Notes: a model not told the origin generated them from the letters alone. A stretch of 64,000 nucleotides of DNA from Zea mays (GCF_902167145.1 NC_050098.1:84856207-84920206), one strand, 5' to 3'; positions 9,948 through 22,990 are shown, counted from the stretch's first letter. Made by a program: numbers and translations.

Positions 9948-11132
9948 CATCTTCTTCTCCCCCGTCATGTGGTTTGTGCATCCGCTGTCGATTATCCAGC
10001 TAGAGCCCCCAGATGCATAAACCTGCAAGGCAATTTTAAGTTTGGGTTTTAGGTACCCAACTCTTGTTGGGTCCTCAAGGTTAGTCACAATAATTTTTGG
10101 AACACAAATACAAGTCTTGTCTCCCTTGAATTTGGATTCTAGGTTCCTAGCAACTACTTTTTCATTCTTACATGAAAGTACAAAAGAAGTGTTGCAAGCA
10201 TGAAATACAGTAGTGGGTTCATTGCACATTTTTCTAGGCACATGAGGCACAACATGATTTCTCCTAGGCCTACTTCTACCATGAACAAGAGTAGAGCTAG
10301 AGGCAAACATAGCATGTGAATCATTATAAGCAGTATGAACATAATTCTTATTATAATGAGAACGACTAGCAATTTTCCTATCATAAATAAAGGCATGGTT
10401 CCTTTGAGGACTACTCGCCATAGGGGCCTTCCCTTTCTCCTTGTTGAGAACGGGAATCCTTTGGCTTGTTAAGTTCTTGGTTTCCTTTCGAAAACCATGT
10501 CCATCCTTAATTGAGAGGTGTCTACCAATAGTGTAGGCATCCCTAGCAAATATTAATTTATCAAAATCAATTTTGCAAGTCTTAAGTTGAGCATTAAGAC
10601 ATGCCACCTCATCATTTAATTTAATAATAGAAATAAGATGTTCATCACAGGCATCAACATCAAAGTCCTTACATCTATTACAAATATCAAGATGCTCTAC
10701 ACATGAACTTGTTTTACTAACTTCCTCTAGCTTAGCATTTAATTCATCATTTAAATTCTTTAAACTAGAGATAGATTCATGGCAAGCAGATAACTCAGAA
10801 GATAGCATTTCATTTCTCTTAGTTTCTAAAGCGAGAGATTTTTGTACTCTAACAAATTTGTCATGTTCCTCATACAAAATGTCCTCTTGCTTTTCTAGTA
10901 GTCTATCTTTTTCATTTAGAGCATCAATTAATTTATTAATTTTCTCTACCTTGGCTCTATCTAAACCTTTAAATAAACCAGAGTAATCTACTTCATCATC
11001 GGAGGATTCCTCATCACTAGAAGAAGAGTACTTAGGGGAATCTCGAATACGTACCTTTTTCTCCTTGGCCATGAGGCAAGTGTGGTGTTCGTTGGGGAAG
11101 AGCAAAGACTTGTCAAAGGCTGAGGCAGCCAA
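9885..11132 (-). pseudogene. Element B gag coiled-coil extension fused to protease start
   Basis: The 415-codon open stretch starts in the Ser/Asp-rich block, continues through a Leu/Glu/Lys/Asn-rich coiled coil (residues about 60-190) and a basic region, and runs without interruption into YASGGSSWIIDSGCTNHMTG, the aspartic protease. In element A the same junction is out of frame by one base, after a TAA. The M at 11132 is the first Met in the open stretch, not a real start, since the frame belongs to gag. Confidence 0.82.
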
Positions 11133-12413
11133 TCCTTCATCATCGGAGTCAGATGAGGAGCAGTCAGAATCCCACTCCTTTCCAAGGTGTGCCTTGCCTT
11201 TCGCCTTCCTGTAGTTCTTCTTCCTTTCCCTCTTCCCGCTCTTTTCTTGTCCCTGGTCATTATCATTATCTGGGCATTATGCAATGAAATGACCAGTCTT
11301 ACCACATTTGAAACAGGAGCGCTTTCCCCTTGTTTTGTTCTTGTTGGAGTACTCCTTGCGTCATTTAAGCGCGGTCTTGAAGCGCTTGATGATAAGCGCC
11401 ATTTCATTTTTATTGACCCTGGCAGCCTCCACTTGTGCCACCTTGCTTGGTAGCGCCTCCCTGCTGCTGGTTGCTTTGAGAGCAACGAGCTATGGCTCGT
11501 AGACGAGTAGTGGACGGTTTAGTGCATCATCCACGTATCAAGCCTCCTTCACCATCATGCACCCGCTCACGAACTTTCCGAGGATCTCCTCGGGCGTCAT
11601 TTTGGTGTACCTGGGGTTTTCACGAAAGAGATTCACAAGATGGGGGTCAATTATAGTAAATGACCTTAGCATGAGTCGGATGACATCATGATCCATCCAT
11701 CTTGTGCTTCCGTAGCTTCGGATCTTGTTGACCAGGGTCTTGAGCCTGTTGTAGGTCTGAGTTGGCTCCTCTCCCCTGATCATCGCGAACCTTCCCAGCT
11801 CTCCCTCCACTAGTTCCATCTTGGTAATAATGGTGGCATCATTTTCCTCATGTGATATTTTGAGGGTATCCCGGATCTATTTGGCATTGTCCAAGCCACT
11901 TACTTTGTTATACTCATCCCTGCAAAGTGAAGCTAGCAAGACAGTAGTAGCTTGGGCATTTTTATGAATTTGTTCATTAATCATCACAGGGTTATCCATA
12001 CTATCGAAATGCATCCCATTTTCCACAATTTCCCAAATGCTAGGATGGAGAGAAAATAGATGACTACACATTTTATGGCTCCAAAATGAGTAATCTTCTC
12101 CATCAAAGTGTGGAGGTTTTCCAAGAGGAATAGAAAGTAGACGTGCATTTGAATTGTACGGAATACGGGAATAATCAAAAGAATAATTTTGATTGACCAT
12201 CCTTTTCTTTGACGAGGATTCGTCGTCGTCCCTTGGTGAAGAAGATGAGGCATCGCTGTCGTAGTAGATGATCTTCTTGATGCGCCTCTTCTTCTTCCTA
12301 TCTCTCTTCTTGTGACTTGAACCAGAGTCGGTAGGCTTGTCGTCTCTTGTCTCGTTGAAGAGGGACTCCTTCTCCTTGTTGTTGACCACCATCCCCTTTC
12401 CCATAGGATCCAT
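11133..12413 (-). pseudogene. gag: Element B gag, broken by several stops
   Basis: It starts at MDPMGKGMVV on the minus strand (12413) and aligns with element A gag throughout, including LGKPPHFDGEDYSFW and the zinc knuckle CFKCGKTGHFIA near 11300. TAG at 11877-11879 replaces the CAG that A still has at 1762-1764. Further breaks lie near 11534, 11490, 11367 and in the knuckle near 11280. The protein cannot be made whole. Confidence 0.88.
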
Positions 12414-12449
12414 CTCTTCGGGCGGTTAGTCCCTTAGATGAAGAGTACG

Positions 12450-12463
12450 GCTCTGATACTAAT
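12450..12463 (-). other. Primer binding site of element B
   Basis: On the minus strand, directly after the LTR end, the sequence reads TAGTATCAGAGCC. This is an iMet-type primer site with one change from TGGTATCAGAGC. Confidence 0.75.
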
Positions 12464-13496
12464 TGAGAGCACCTAGAGGGGGGTGAATAGGTGATCCTGT
12501 AAAATCAAACACTAAATAGCCACAAGACTGAGTTTATTAGAGATATAGTGCGACTAAGTAGCTTTGAAGCGAGTTCTTGTGAACACAACAATCACAGAGA
12601 AAGCAACACAAGAGACACGCGATTTTTATCCCGTGGTTCGGCCAAGTAACACTTGCCTACTTCCACGTTGTGGCATCCCAATGGACGAGGGTTGCACTCA
12701 ACCCCTTTCAAGCGATCTGATGATCAACTTGAATACCATGGTCTCTTCCTTTAGAGTCTTTTCCCGTGTGCGAGGAATCTCCACAGTTTGGAGTCTCTCG
12801 CCCTTACAATAAAGATCACAAAGAAAGCACAGAGTAAGGTTGGGGAGAGCAACACACGCAAGACTCAAATCCGCAGCACAACCACGCACATTAGTCACGA
12901 CTTGAGCTCAAAACACAACACATAGAGTTCGCAACTCAAATGGAGATCAAATCAGTAACACAGAGAATCAAATGCGTGGAGTTGGAGTCTAGGAGTCTTA
13001 GAATGTTTCTTGAAAGCTTGGTATTCTCCTCCATGCGCCTAGGGGTCCCTTTTGTAGCCCCAAGGCAGCTAGGAGCCATTGGAGGCCAACTTGGAAGGCC
13101 AATGTTGCCTTCTGTCGAGTGGTGCACCGGACAGTCCCTGTAGCAGTCCGGTGCGCGATCTCCTTCCACATCTGGCGCATCCGACCATTGGTCCTCGGGA
13201 TCGGTTGGCGCACCGGACACTGTTGGGTGCACAACAGACAGTCCGGTGTGCCCAACCGACCATTGGCACGGGCCATGTGCCACGCGATGATCGCGCGGCC
13301 GACCGTTGGCCACAAGTGCCTTTGGCTCACCGGACAGTCTGGTGCACCACTGGACATTCCAGTTAATTATAGCCGTACGCCTCTGTTATTTTCCCGAGAG
13401 CAGCCGGTTCACCGTCGGCCACCCTGGCGCACCGGACACTGTCCGGTGCACCACCGGACAGTCCGGTGTGCCAGGCTCGAGCAGATACTTGGCTGG
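12464..13496 (-). repeat. 5' LTR of element B, larger part
   Basis: On the minus strand this is the 3' portion of the LTR, ending GGTGCTCTCA at 12464. It carries the same palindromes as A (for example CACCGGACAGTCCGGTG at 13452-13468) and a corrupted TATA region (CTACAAAAGGG). It is cut at 13496 by element C, and the remaining 222 bp are at 40218-40439. The reassembled length (about 1255 bp) agrees with A's 1240 bp. Confidence 0.9.
13492..13496. other. Target site duplication of element C, left copy
   Basis: GCTGG directly precedes the LTR start TGTGGGGGAC. The same five bases follow the right LTR at 40213-40217. Confidence 0.9.
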
Positions 13497-14129
13497 TGTG
13501 GGGGACAGATATCCCCCGGGTCCACTAGAAGGATAAAAGACCTCACGAAAGGCCCAAGGGCCCCATAATTCGCAAGGTCATCCCCTCGTGGGCCTGGGAG
13601 GAGTGACCAGTGGAACGGATTAGCACAAGGCCAGGTCGGCGCAAGCCCGGATGACCCAACAAATTCGAGCAGTGATCACAACAGTAACCCGACCTTCCCG
13701 CGCAGGGGCCCCGTACATCGGAACTGAGCGAGGATGAGTCGGCTGAACTATAGGAAGATAGACTCAGTTAGTTCGCTATTACTTTGGCACACGCTGTTAT
13801 CATATCCACATGTAATGCCCCACGGTCGAGTATATAAGGCCGAGGGAGCACCCCTTCAAGACGGGAGACATCATTCATCACTTAGCCATCCACCCCGCTC
13901 TCTACCTTTTCCAGCACTAGAGAGCTCCCTTGTAACTCATCGCATAAAGCATTCCAGCTAGGACGTAGGGTGTTACGCATCTCAAAGCGGCCCGAACTTG
14001 TACATCGTTGTCTACTATTTCTCGTGCGCCCAGCACGAACCATCGAGCTACAGTCGGTAACACCGTCCTACTCCTAAAAGCACCTTGGGGGGTAACCCTG
14101 GGTGCGCGGTCGGTCCCGAAACACCGACA
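13497..14129 (+). repeat. 5' LTR of element C
   Basis: It begins TGTGGGGGACAGATATCCCC and ends CGAAACACCGACA. A TATA box (TATATAAGG) is at 13831-13839. It matches 39580-40212 over its full 633 bp with about 25 substitutions and no indel that I can see. Confidence 0.95.
13831..13839 (+). promoter_or_regulatory. TATA box of element C LTR
   Basis: GAGTATATAAGGCC is conserved in the 3' LTR at 39914-39922. It stands about 290 bp from the LTR end, a fitting place for the core promoter of the genomic RNA. Confidence 0.65.
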
Positions 14130-14131
14130 GC

Positions 14132-14150
14132 TGGTGCGCCAGGTAGGGGG
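14132..14150 (+). other. Primer binding site of element C
   Basis: TGGTGCGCCAGGTAGGGGG starts two bases after the LTR end, where the primer site must lie. I cannot name the tRNA with confidence. Confidence 0.6.
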
Positions 14151-14175
14151 TGTGTCATCGATCCAAGCTAGCTCA

Positions 14176-16280
14176 ATGGCCATCACCTTCCAGCACAAGA
14201 TCATCCTCCGCCCCGGATCCATATTCTGCTTCAATACTATCTCATCTATAGCGGATGAGGAGGGAACTCTGCATCGCCTCGCCGATCCGCCAGAGAGAAA
14301 GCCTTTCTCAGAAATCTCCGAGAAAATCGGGGCGAGGCAGGAAAAAGCGCAACCTCCAGCGCTCCTAAAAAAGATCACCTCCAGCAAGATAGGAGCTGAG
14401 GGTCCTTCAGCTCGGAGAACTCCGCTGTCCACCTCTCCGACGAGAGAATGGACACGGATCACAAGGAAAAAAGAAGCAAAGGATCATCAAGCTGATCTTT
14501 CTGTGCCTCCACCCTCAAAGGAGAACAGAAAGAAGATCGTCGTAACAGCTACTCCATTCTACCCTGACGTCCTCTTCATCGGGAGAGTGGAGTCGCCCCC
14601 CATCTCCGACGACGAGCCGACTGCACCCGGAGAGGAACCTCCTCAGCGGGAATCCCGACGACGAAGGAACTGACACCGAAATATCCGGCGACATCACGAG
14701 ACCGGAGAGCGGGACCCAGCGCAACCTGTATCGCGAGATGAGGTCTCAGAGATAGGAGAAACTCTGGAGGAACGTGTCTTTAGGGAACGAAGGAATTCCC
14801 GACGGCGTGATCGTCGACGGGCTCAAGAACAGGCCAAGCAGGAGACACGGCAACGTCGAGAAAATCCACTCTTCGGGCGCAACCTGAACCCCGACTTCGC
14901 CCAAGCCATGAACACGCCGAGTGAAGTCGGAGGGGTGTTGGCTCGGATAGCTGATGGCCTCCGTCGGACCCCCGACGCCGAGGGCTATCGGCGGCTGTTC
15001 ACTCAAGCAGCCAATCACCTTCTACCCCTCGCTCACCCGCCGAACGATCTACAACACGCCATCAACAGTCGCCGGGACGCGCGAAGCTCCATCAATGCTT
15101 CACGTGAACGACGACACGAGAACGACATCCATCGCTGGGAAGAGTACGACCGAGACCATGGCGTCCCAGCACGGAGTCAGGCTACCAGGACCGAGTCGGC
15201 CATGGCTTCAACTGGTGGCACCACCCGGGGACGGTCGAGGCACCACGACGACCACTCCCCTCCCCGGGACAGACAACATCATCGACGATAGGAGGACACA
15301 GGTGGAGTATCGGCACTTACTCCGTGCCTCAGGGCCATTCAATGGCCCCCTAACTTCAAGGTATCCAACATCGACAAATATGAAACTAAGCAGGATCCGG
15401 GAGGCTGGCTGGCCGTCTACACCACCGCTGCTCGAGCTGCTAGGGCAACCGAGGACGTAATGACCGCGTACTTACCTATCGTCCTTGGGCAAGACATGCT
15501 GCAATGGCTGCGACACCAACCCGACACTGCATCGACGACTGGAGCGACTTCAGTCGGCGCTTCACCGCCAACTTTCAGTCTCTCTCCGACAAACCGGTGC
15601 AACCATGGGACCTCAAATCCATCAAGCGCCGGAGGGACGAAACTCTCCAGTCATACCTCAAAAGGTTCCAGACCATGAGAAATCGTATCCCCGAGGTCGC
15701 GGAGGCGGCAGTGATCGAGGACTTCTACAGGGGATCCAATGACTCGATCTTCGTCCGAACCATATTACAGAAGGCGCCGACTACCTCCGAGCAACTGTTC
15801 CGGGAAGCCAACCTCTACATCACCACCGACGAGCGAGCTCAGGACCTCATCGGAGGAGCGAAGCCAGCACCAGTGGCACCGCGAGGCGACACGAACCAAC
15901 AGCCCGACAAGCGTTGGGAGAAGAGGCCTCGCGAAGAAGTTCACGCCGCCGGACCACCTGCCTTTCGCGCCCGAGGAGGACCTCGTGGAGGCGAACGCAC
16001 GCTGGACGACATCCTCGACGCCCAGTGCCCGTACCACAAGGACATGCGCCACACCCTTCGGAACTGCAGAGACTTCAAGCACTCCATCGGGCACGGCCGA
16101 CCCTTCCAACCTCTACCTCCTCCCCCGCCGCGAGGAGGACCAAGAGAACCACGACAACCCCAGCCGCAGGACGAGGGAGGAGGTGGAGCCTTCCCGCGTG
16201 TCGACAGAGAAGTCAATGTCATCTTCGGCGGACACGGATCGCAGGAGAACAAGAGACAACAAAAGCTCAATGATCGCTAG
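14176..16280 (+). pseudogene. gag: Element C gag, frameshifted
   Basis: The first ATG after the primer site gives MAITFQHKII, open to 14673. After breaks the frame resumes at about 14908-15291 (IADGLRR and a basic Arg/His/Asp-rich segment), and the capsid core runs from about 15330 to 16280. It contains VLGQDMLQWLRH, WSDFSRRFTANFQS, LQSYLKRFQTMRNRIPE and DFYRGSNDSIFVRTI, a typical gypsy retrotransposon gag domain. A cysteine-histidine motif, CPYHKDMRHTLRNC, lies near 16022-16064 and could act as the nucleocapsid knuckle. At least two frameshifts (near 14670-14900 and 15500) break it. Confidence 0.85.
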
Positions 16281-16984
16281 ATACTTGTGGCAACTACCGG
16301 TCCTCCCACCCCATACCGATGGTCGGAGCACCCGATCACCTTCACTCGGGCGGATCAGTGGCTCAACTTCGACCACCTAGGCAAATACTCGCTCCTCGTC
16401 GATCCGGTGATCTGAGAGAGCAGGGTGAAGAAGGTATTAGTGGACGGGGGGAGCAGCATTAATGTCACCTTCCCCCGGACACTCCAAGGCTTGGGAGTTC
16501 ACCTCAAAGAGCTCCACGAGTCAGACACTCCTTTCTTCGGCATCGTGACGACTGAAGGAGAATACCCGCTGGGCCACATCTACATGTCGGTCACCTTCAG
16601 AACTCCAAAGAACTACAGAACCGAGTTCCTAAGGTTCGAAGTGGCGAACTTCGACTGCGGGTACAACGCCATCATCGGGAGGCCTGGATTAGCAAAGTTC
16701 ATGGCCATTTCGCATTATACCTACATGATATTGAAGATGCCAGGACTGCAAGGGATCATAACTGTGCGCGCTGACTTCCAAGGCGCCGCAGAGTGTTTCC
16801 GAGTGGCCATTCAGGCGGCCCTCACCACCAAACCATCGGCGACTTCTTCTGCGCAGGTGAACTTAAAGCCTGAAGAAGACCTCGCGGTACCCACGAACGA
16901 GGCTCAAGCCGCGACCTCTATGCGGCCGATTGAAGAAACCAAAAGAATCAACCTTGGGTTCACTGATGAACGCAATACCGCCAT
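16281..16984 (+). pseudogene. pol: Element C aspartic protease, cut by element D
   Basis: The segment before the protease (ITFTRADQWLNFDH) is typical of Tat polyproteins. A TGA at 16413-16415 interrupts it twelve bases before the open stretch beginning at 16425. The protease motif is VDGGSSINVTF, followed by the second conserved block YNAIIGRPGLAKF. It would process the gag-pol polyprotein. The sequence is cut at 16984 by element D and does not continue directly on the far side. I estimate about 50 codons of the region between protease and RT are lost. Confidence 0.85.
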
Positions 16985-19900
16985 TGTGACACCCTAGTGT
17001 CACCTAGGGTTCTTCCCTAAGCTTATCCAACCTATTATCACATGTAAATTCAGTAAAAGGGTGAAGATCAAAAGAGAATTCAGAACAAAGGTTTATAATG
17101 AATCTTCTTAAAACTCTCCTTAATCTTGTTATGAATTTTGAGAGAGAAAGATTCTCAAACCCTAATAAATCCTAAGTAAGCCAAGTTAAGCATAAAGGGT
17201 AATTGGGAGAAGTCATGGGGAAAATGCAAAATTTTAGAAATAATCAAATTACAACATTTTAGTTCATCAAATAACTAACAAATCATAGTAAGAGAGTTTG
17301 ACCATTTGGTCTTTTTAAAATTCCCAAATCAGCCCTTGAACCATGAACCCTTGGAGAAATTCAGATTTCTGAATTTCTGAAATTCAGACCTCTTTTCAAA
17401 GATCAACTGCATTCTCTATTTTTCGAAACTCAAAACCAGGAGATCCAAATATAAAAGTTGTGCCAAATTCTCTTGAACACGCCCTGGAAAAGTTTGAACT
17501 CAAACCAAATTCGTTTGACACGGTTTTGGCGCAGATTGACCTCGGGACCAGACATTCTGACACTGGCACCTTGGTGACGCTACAACTCCCTGTCCCTAGC
17601 CTAAAACCACACGACATCCATACACAAAAGACAAAGCAAGGTCAGGTGAACAAATCCTTCACAGCGATCTTGCCCAAATTCGTGAAGATTTGCACCCAAT
17701 CAGCGCTAGAACTTGGGCAGAGGCAACGGGCACACGTGTTCTACCGTGGCTGACACCTCCGGTTCACGCCCGTTCGCGCACCCGCGCCTCCCAGTGCACG
17801 CCCGCGTGCGCTCGCCAGTCCACGGCCGCCCGTGCACCGCAACGTGCCTATAAAGCCGCCCCAAGCCTCGGCCATTCATCCCCACGCGCTCTCAAGACTT
17901 GCCCAAGTCAGAGATCACCGGAAATCGCCCCGAGCACGCCGCGCCACCGCCCGCCAAGCTTTCAGAGCCTCGGTCGTCGTGGCCAGCCCACTCCAGTCAC
18001 CCCAAGTCGCGCCAGCGCTTCGGTTAGCTTTGCCAGTGGCCCGTGAAGCTTTCCAAGCCCTCGGACCCGACAGAACTTCACCGGAAGCCCGAGATCACCC
18101 TCGCCGGACTTCGGTCGCGCGCCCCCGCGCGTGGACCGAGCTCTCCGGTAAGCCATTGTCAAATTCCTTGCACCCATGTCTTCCCTAGCACCCAGTGAAG
18201 CTCTCTGACCCGTTTGATTGATCAATTTCGCCCTGGATAGGCCGGACTCCTCGCCGCCGACGAGCTCCCCCGCCTGCGCACGCAGACCGGCCGACTTCGA
18301 CCATCCCCGACGGCGACCCGCACATCGCCGTGACCCTCAGGACCCCCCCTACACCCTCGGCCACCTCACCGGAGCAATCTCGCCGCCGGTAAGCCCCTCC
18401 GCCCTTTCTTCCGCTGTGGGTACTGTTTAATTTGGGGAAAGGACCTCGGGTTAGGATTAGAAGAATCCAGGGGGTTTTCCAAAATGTCAGTGACTCATTT
18501 GAATAGTAGCCCAGGGACTAGTCTGTAAGGAAAACTTAAAACACCCGCCAGGGACCCCGTTCCAAAGTAGTTTTCCATTTAATCATTTCTGTTTAATCTT
18601 TTTTAAATAGAGAACTTAGAAAATTCATAACTTAGGAAAATCAATTTTGCTTTCTGTTATGAACTTAGAAAGTTGTTTAATCTTTTCCATTTAACCAAAA
18701 GTTGTCAAATCAATTTTGCTAAATTCTAAATATTATGAACTACCAATTAAAAATACTGAACCCTATGCTTTCTGTTCTAATTTTTAGAGTGTAAAATTAA
18801 AAACAGAAACTGACCAAACCTTGTTCAATTAAGAAAAAATTGTTATGCTTCTGTACTATTACTGAGAAAATTTGTAGATGTTCAAACCCCATTTAAGCAC
18901 TGTTTAAAAATAGTGAGAACCCCAGTATTGAAAAATTTAGTGTAGATATCCATTAAAAGCCATTTCTGCCCAAACCTTAGGAAAATCAGAAAGGCCTTAG
19001 AACTTAATGACCTGTGGATGAAATTATTTTTCCTAGTTTGCTTAAGTAACAGAGAATCTAGGAAAAATAAAGGGACCTCTGGTTCAGATAAGTTTTAAAG
19101 TGAAATGTTTTATTTAGCATTATTCCAACTAGAAATAAATTATTAGAATTACAAAACAAGACCCAAAATTGATAATAAAAATCCACTGGACTTGTAACCA
19201 CCAAAACCCCACTGCAAAAATAATAAACACCCCAGCCCATCATTTTATGTAGGGTAAATAAATATAATATGATAATGAGTCATATTCCAAATAAATCATG
19301 AATAACCCATAATAATGCAATAATGGGCAAATAAAATTTTGCTAGGTCAATAATGAGATAGGTCACCAGAGAAAAATGCAAATCCATTAGAAATATACAA
19401 AATAATACATATTGCTAATATTTTATAAGAAAGGCCATTTAATCCAATTAATGCATACCACCCCTTCCCTTAAGCAAAAAGATGCCAAACTTCAGAATGA
19501 TTGCTCTTGCGCAAAATAGAAGCTAGGAAAAACCAGAAATCTATTGTTTGATATTTTTCAAATATAGTGGTAGTAGAAAGCACCCCTTTGGCTAGAAACT
19601 TTAGAAAACCCTAGTAAAATAACTAATAAGAGTTAATGGCTAGAATTTTGTGCCAAGTCATGTTATAGCATCTAAATGCCAGCAAAAATAAGTCTTAGAG
19701 AATCACCTACTATTAAATGATAGTTGTAGTTCAAATCACCCCTTCTGCCCTAAAATTTGGTAATTTTGTCCAGAGAAAACTATTCACTTTTTGAACCCCA
19801 AGTTTTGAGACAGAGAATTATACACCAGTAATAAGCCACTGTAATTTTTACAGAATTTTTTGAAATTTATTAAGGTAACTTGTAGTTCAAACCCACTCCA

Positions 19901-21644
19901 AAAACATAAAGAGAATAAAGAAAAGGAAGGAAGAAATAAACCTCACTCCAATAAGTCCAACTTGAATTCTTGGCAACTCTCACTAAAGACCTTAAAAAGG
20001 AATTCAGTGGAACCCCAAAAATAAACCTACCACTTAACTTAGCTAAGGTTGATCCAATTTACCAAGTTTACCACCCAAAAGTCTCACATAAGTAAGGTTT
20101 AACTCTATCTAACTCAAGTAGATCATACACCATCAAAAGTTGAAATTACTAAAGCACATATAACATCATGCATATATCTTACGCATTGCATTCATTAGAT
20201 TGTAATCTCACCGACGGAGAGTACGTGCTCATCCCCGAGCAAGGAAGTGTCCAAGAGGAGGACCAGGAGCAAGCTCCCGAGGCTGCTATCTAGGATCTCC
20301 ATGCAGCCCCAACTATTGAAGGCAAGCCCCGGTTTATATGCATAACCGTATTATTATATGCTACTTTACTACACTTAATGCTTGTAGGATTGTAATGTGC
20401 ACTTAAGTGTAGGAGTTGCTTGAAACCTCTAGTTGCATGAACTTAGGATTCCTTTTTGAGATGAATACTAGTATGCTAGGTCGAGTAGCTGCTTGCTAAT
20501 CAGGATCTCGGTACAAGTCGAGTGGTTTTTCTAGCACTCGCGCGAGGTCAGGAATTGATTGTATTCATCTTGATAACGGGATCTATGTTAGTCTATGGAC
20601 TTGGATCCAGGGAGGATGCCTTGACCATGAGACGGGAAAAAGGAATTAAGGATTAATGTGTGGATACCTGAGTCGAGCGTTTGAACGTACTAAGCACATG
20701 TCGGGAGAAATGGTAACCGATAAATCAAGTACCTGAGTGAAGCCGGGCGCGGACTTTATCCCTCATGCGACCTGAGACTGGGTCTCCCATGCTAGCTATG
20801 GTGGGTACAAGTGCGGTCACTGCACGGCGGCAGCCGAGGTCAGTGGAGCATTGTATGCCAAGGCGGTGAGGCCTGGACGCGAACGGGGAATCGATGGGGA
20901 CGGTTGACGTGTGTTGGGACGGAGTACCCTGACATGTCGTGTGTTTAGGTTTACCTTGCAAGGATAAAACTCGATTCGAATCGTCTGCTTCTCGCAGCTA
21001 ATGAGACTGCTTGACCCCTTGTACTGCATCGAGTAAGAAGTGAAATGAGGTTACATGAGACAATTTGTTGATTGAACTAAATGCTTGTTACCATGTATGC
21101 TTAGAAGGAGCAAACCTAGCTAAAATAATGATACTAGAATCTGAAAGGCTAAGAATTGATTTTAGAAACAGCTAGTGCTTTTGGCAAACCAAACCCCTCA
21201 GCCAAACAGCTGCATAGTCTAGAGGTAGAGGAGTAGACTCCTCACACCGGGTAAGTCTAGCTGAGTATTAGTATACTTAGCCTTGCTTGTGGCATAATTT
21301 TTGCAGGTGCGCTTCAGGATATGGTTGATGGTGTGACTTGGCCTACCACCCTGCCACCGGGTTGGACAGTCGAGTGGGATGTTGCTCCGGCAGGAGTGGA
21401 GCACGAGGAGTAGTGGGCTAGGCCTTGCCCAATTCCTCAATACCGACGACATCGATTATCCGCTGCATTTTATTTTGTGAACTCTTATTTGCTACTCAAA
21501 AACTCCGATTTATGTAATAATTCAGCACTTAATTTGAGGTTTCCTGTTTTATTGTATTTCTTCTGTGACTCACCTTCGAGTGAGATTGTGGAATTTGATC
21601 CTGGTTAAGTGGCTCTATCAGACTAGATCTGAGGGACTGACGGG
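16985..21644 (+). repeat. Element D: Tekay/Del-type LTR, 3'-truncated, inside element C
   Basis: It starts TGTGACACCCTAG and is related along its whole length to the minus-strand 3' LTR of element G (59319 down to 44616). A TATA box (TATAAAG) is at 17849-17855. It ends at about 21644 after GAGGGACTGACGGG, whereas the G LTR continues about 80 bp to its true end. No 5-bp duplication of the bases before 16985 follows it. I therefore read it as a long (about 4.7 kb) LTR, solo or from a lost element, whose 3' end was removed together with adjacent element C sequence. It holds no gene that I can support; the short ORFs inside are chance. Confidence 0.82.
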
Positions 21645-22990
21645 GAGAACTGGCCGAGCACAAATTGAAGGTCTACCCCCAGGCGAGGCCAATTCGGCAA
21701 AAATTGTGTCGTTTCACGCCCGACAAGAGAGAGGCCATCTGCGCTGAGCTGGCTCGCTTAGTAGCGGCTGGATTTATTAGAGAGGTGTTACATCCCGAGT
21801 GGTTAGCCAACCCTGTTCTTGTACTCAAAAAGAATAAAGTGGATTGGCACATGTGCGTCGACTATACGGATCTCAACAAACACTGTCCAAAGGATCCCTT
21901 CGGGCTTCCTAGGATAGATTAGGTGGTAGATTCCACCACTGGATGTTCTGTGTTGTCTTTTTTGGATTGCTACTCTGGGTATCATCAGATCAGTCTGGCA
22001 AAAGAAGACGAGGAAAAAACAGCATTCATCACTCCTTTCGGAGCTTTCTGCTATACCTCCATGCCGTTCGGCCTCAAAAACGCTGGAGCGACTTACCAGA
22101 GAGCTATTCAAACATGCTTAGCCGATCACTAGGGCAAGCGTGTGGAAGCTTATGTTGATGATGTGGTAATCAAAACAGAAAATTCAGAAAATTTCATTGA
22201 AGATTTACAGCTGGTTTTCAACAGTCTACGGCGATATCGATGGAAGCTTAATCCCGAAAAATGTGTTTTCGGAGTACCAGTAGGAAAGTTACTCGGGTTT
22301 ATTGTCAGCCACCGGGGGATTGAAGCTAATCCAGAAAAGATCGAGGCTATCATGAGAATGGAAGCACCACGATCATAGAAGAAAGTTCAAAGACTTACCA
22401 GATGTATGGCAGCTCTGAGCAGATTTATATCCAGGCTGGGAGAAAAAGGCTTACCATTTTATAAGTTACTCAAGAAGGTGGACAAATTTCAGTAGACTTT
22501 AGAAGCACAGGAAGCCCTAGATGCATTGAAAAAATTCTTGACGACACCACCAGTGCTGAAACCACCGCGTCGAGTCACGCCGACTCAACCAGCTGAAGAT
22601 CTGCTGCTATATATCTCTTGCACGACTCACGTGGTGAGCACCGCGTTGGTAGTCGAGCGAGCAGAAGAAGGACATGCATACCCAGTACAACATCCTGTTT
22701 ATTTCATCAGTGAAGTTCTGGGTCCCTCGAACAAGAAATATTCTCAAGTTCAGAAGCTATTATATGCAGTACTTCTAACTGCACGCAAGCTCCGTCACTA
22801 CTTCGACGACCACAAAGTCATAGTAGTCACTGTATTTCCAATAGGAGATATTCTTCACAACAAAGAAGCCATCGGGAGAATAGCCAAGTGGGCCTGCGAG
22901 CTGGGATCTCATGACATTGAATTTCGACCTCGCACTGCCATTACAACTCAAGCACTGGTTGACTTCGTATCAGAGTGGACCGAATAACAA
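21645..22990 (+). pseudogene. pol: Element C reverse transcriptase and first RNase H
   Basis: The sequence resumes with the lead-in AEHKLKVYPQARPI and then FIREVLHPEWLANPVLV, the start of gypsy RT. The catalytic box YVDD is intact (about 22150-22161, in EAYVDDVVIKTE). A degenerate native RNase H follows (YSQVQKLLYAVLLTARKLRHYF near 22740-22805). Stops interrupt it at 21920-21922, 22130-22132, 22376-22378, 22493-22495 and 22985-22987. Most stand where Tat relatives have Gln or Trp. The enzyme would be inactive without readthrough. Confidence 0.9.

Larger units (their letters stand above)
8843..13496 (-). mobile_element. Element B: minus-strand Sirevirus, 5' half (rest off-window and at 40218-40439)
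   Basis: Read on the minus strand, this holds the end of a 5' LTR (12464-13496), primer site, gag, coiled-coil extension, protease and integrase, then breaks at 8843 where element A begins. Its RT, RNase H and 3' LTR must lie left of the window. The first 222 bp of the 5' LTR lie at 40218-40439 because element C inserted into that LTR. B is related to A but diverged, with several stops, so it is older than both A and C, which interrupt it. Confidence 0.93.

Noticed and set aside
13079..13568. Plus-strand ORFs of 95-149 codons over the LTR of element B.
   Set aside because: They are produced by the CCGGACNGTCCGG palindromes, run across the B/C junction and have no relation to known proteins.
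17690..18225. Pro/Ala/Arg-rich ORFs in element D that might be a host gene fragment.
   Set aside because: Similar text lies in the LTRs of F and G just after their TATA boxes, so it is GC-rich LTR leader sequence. The frames are not shared.
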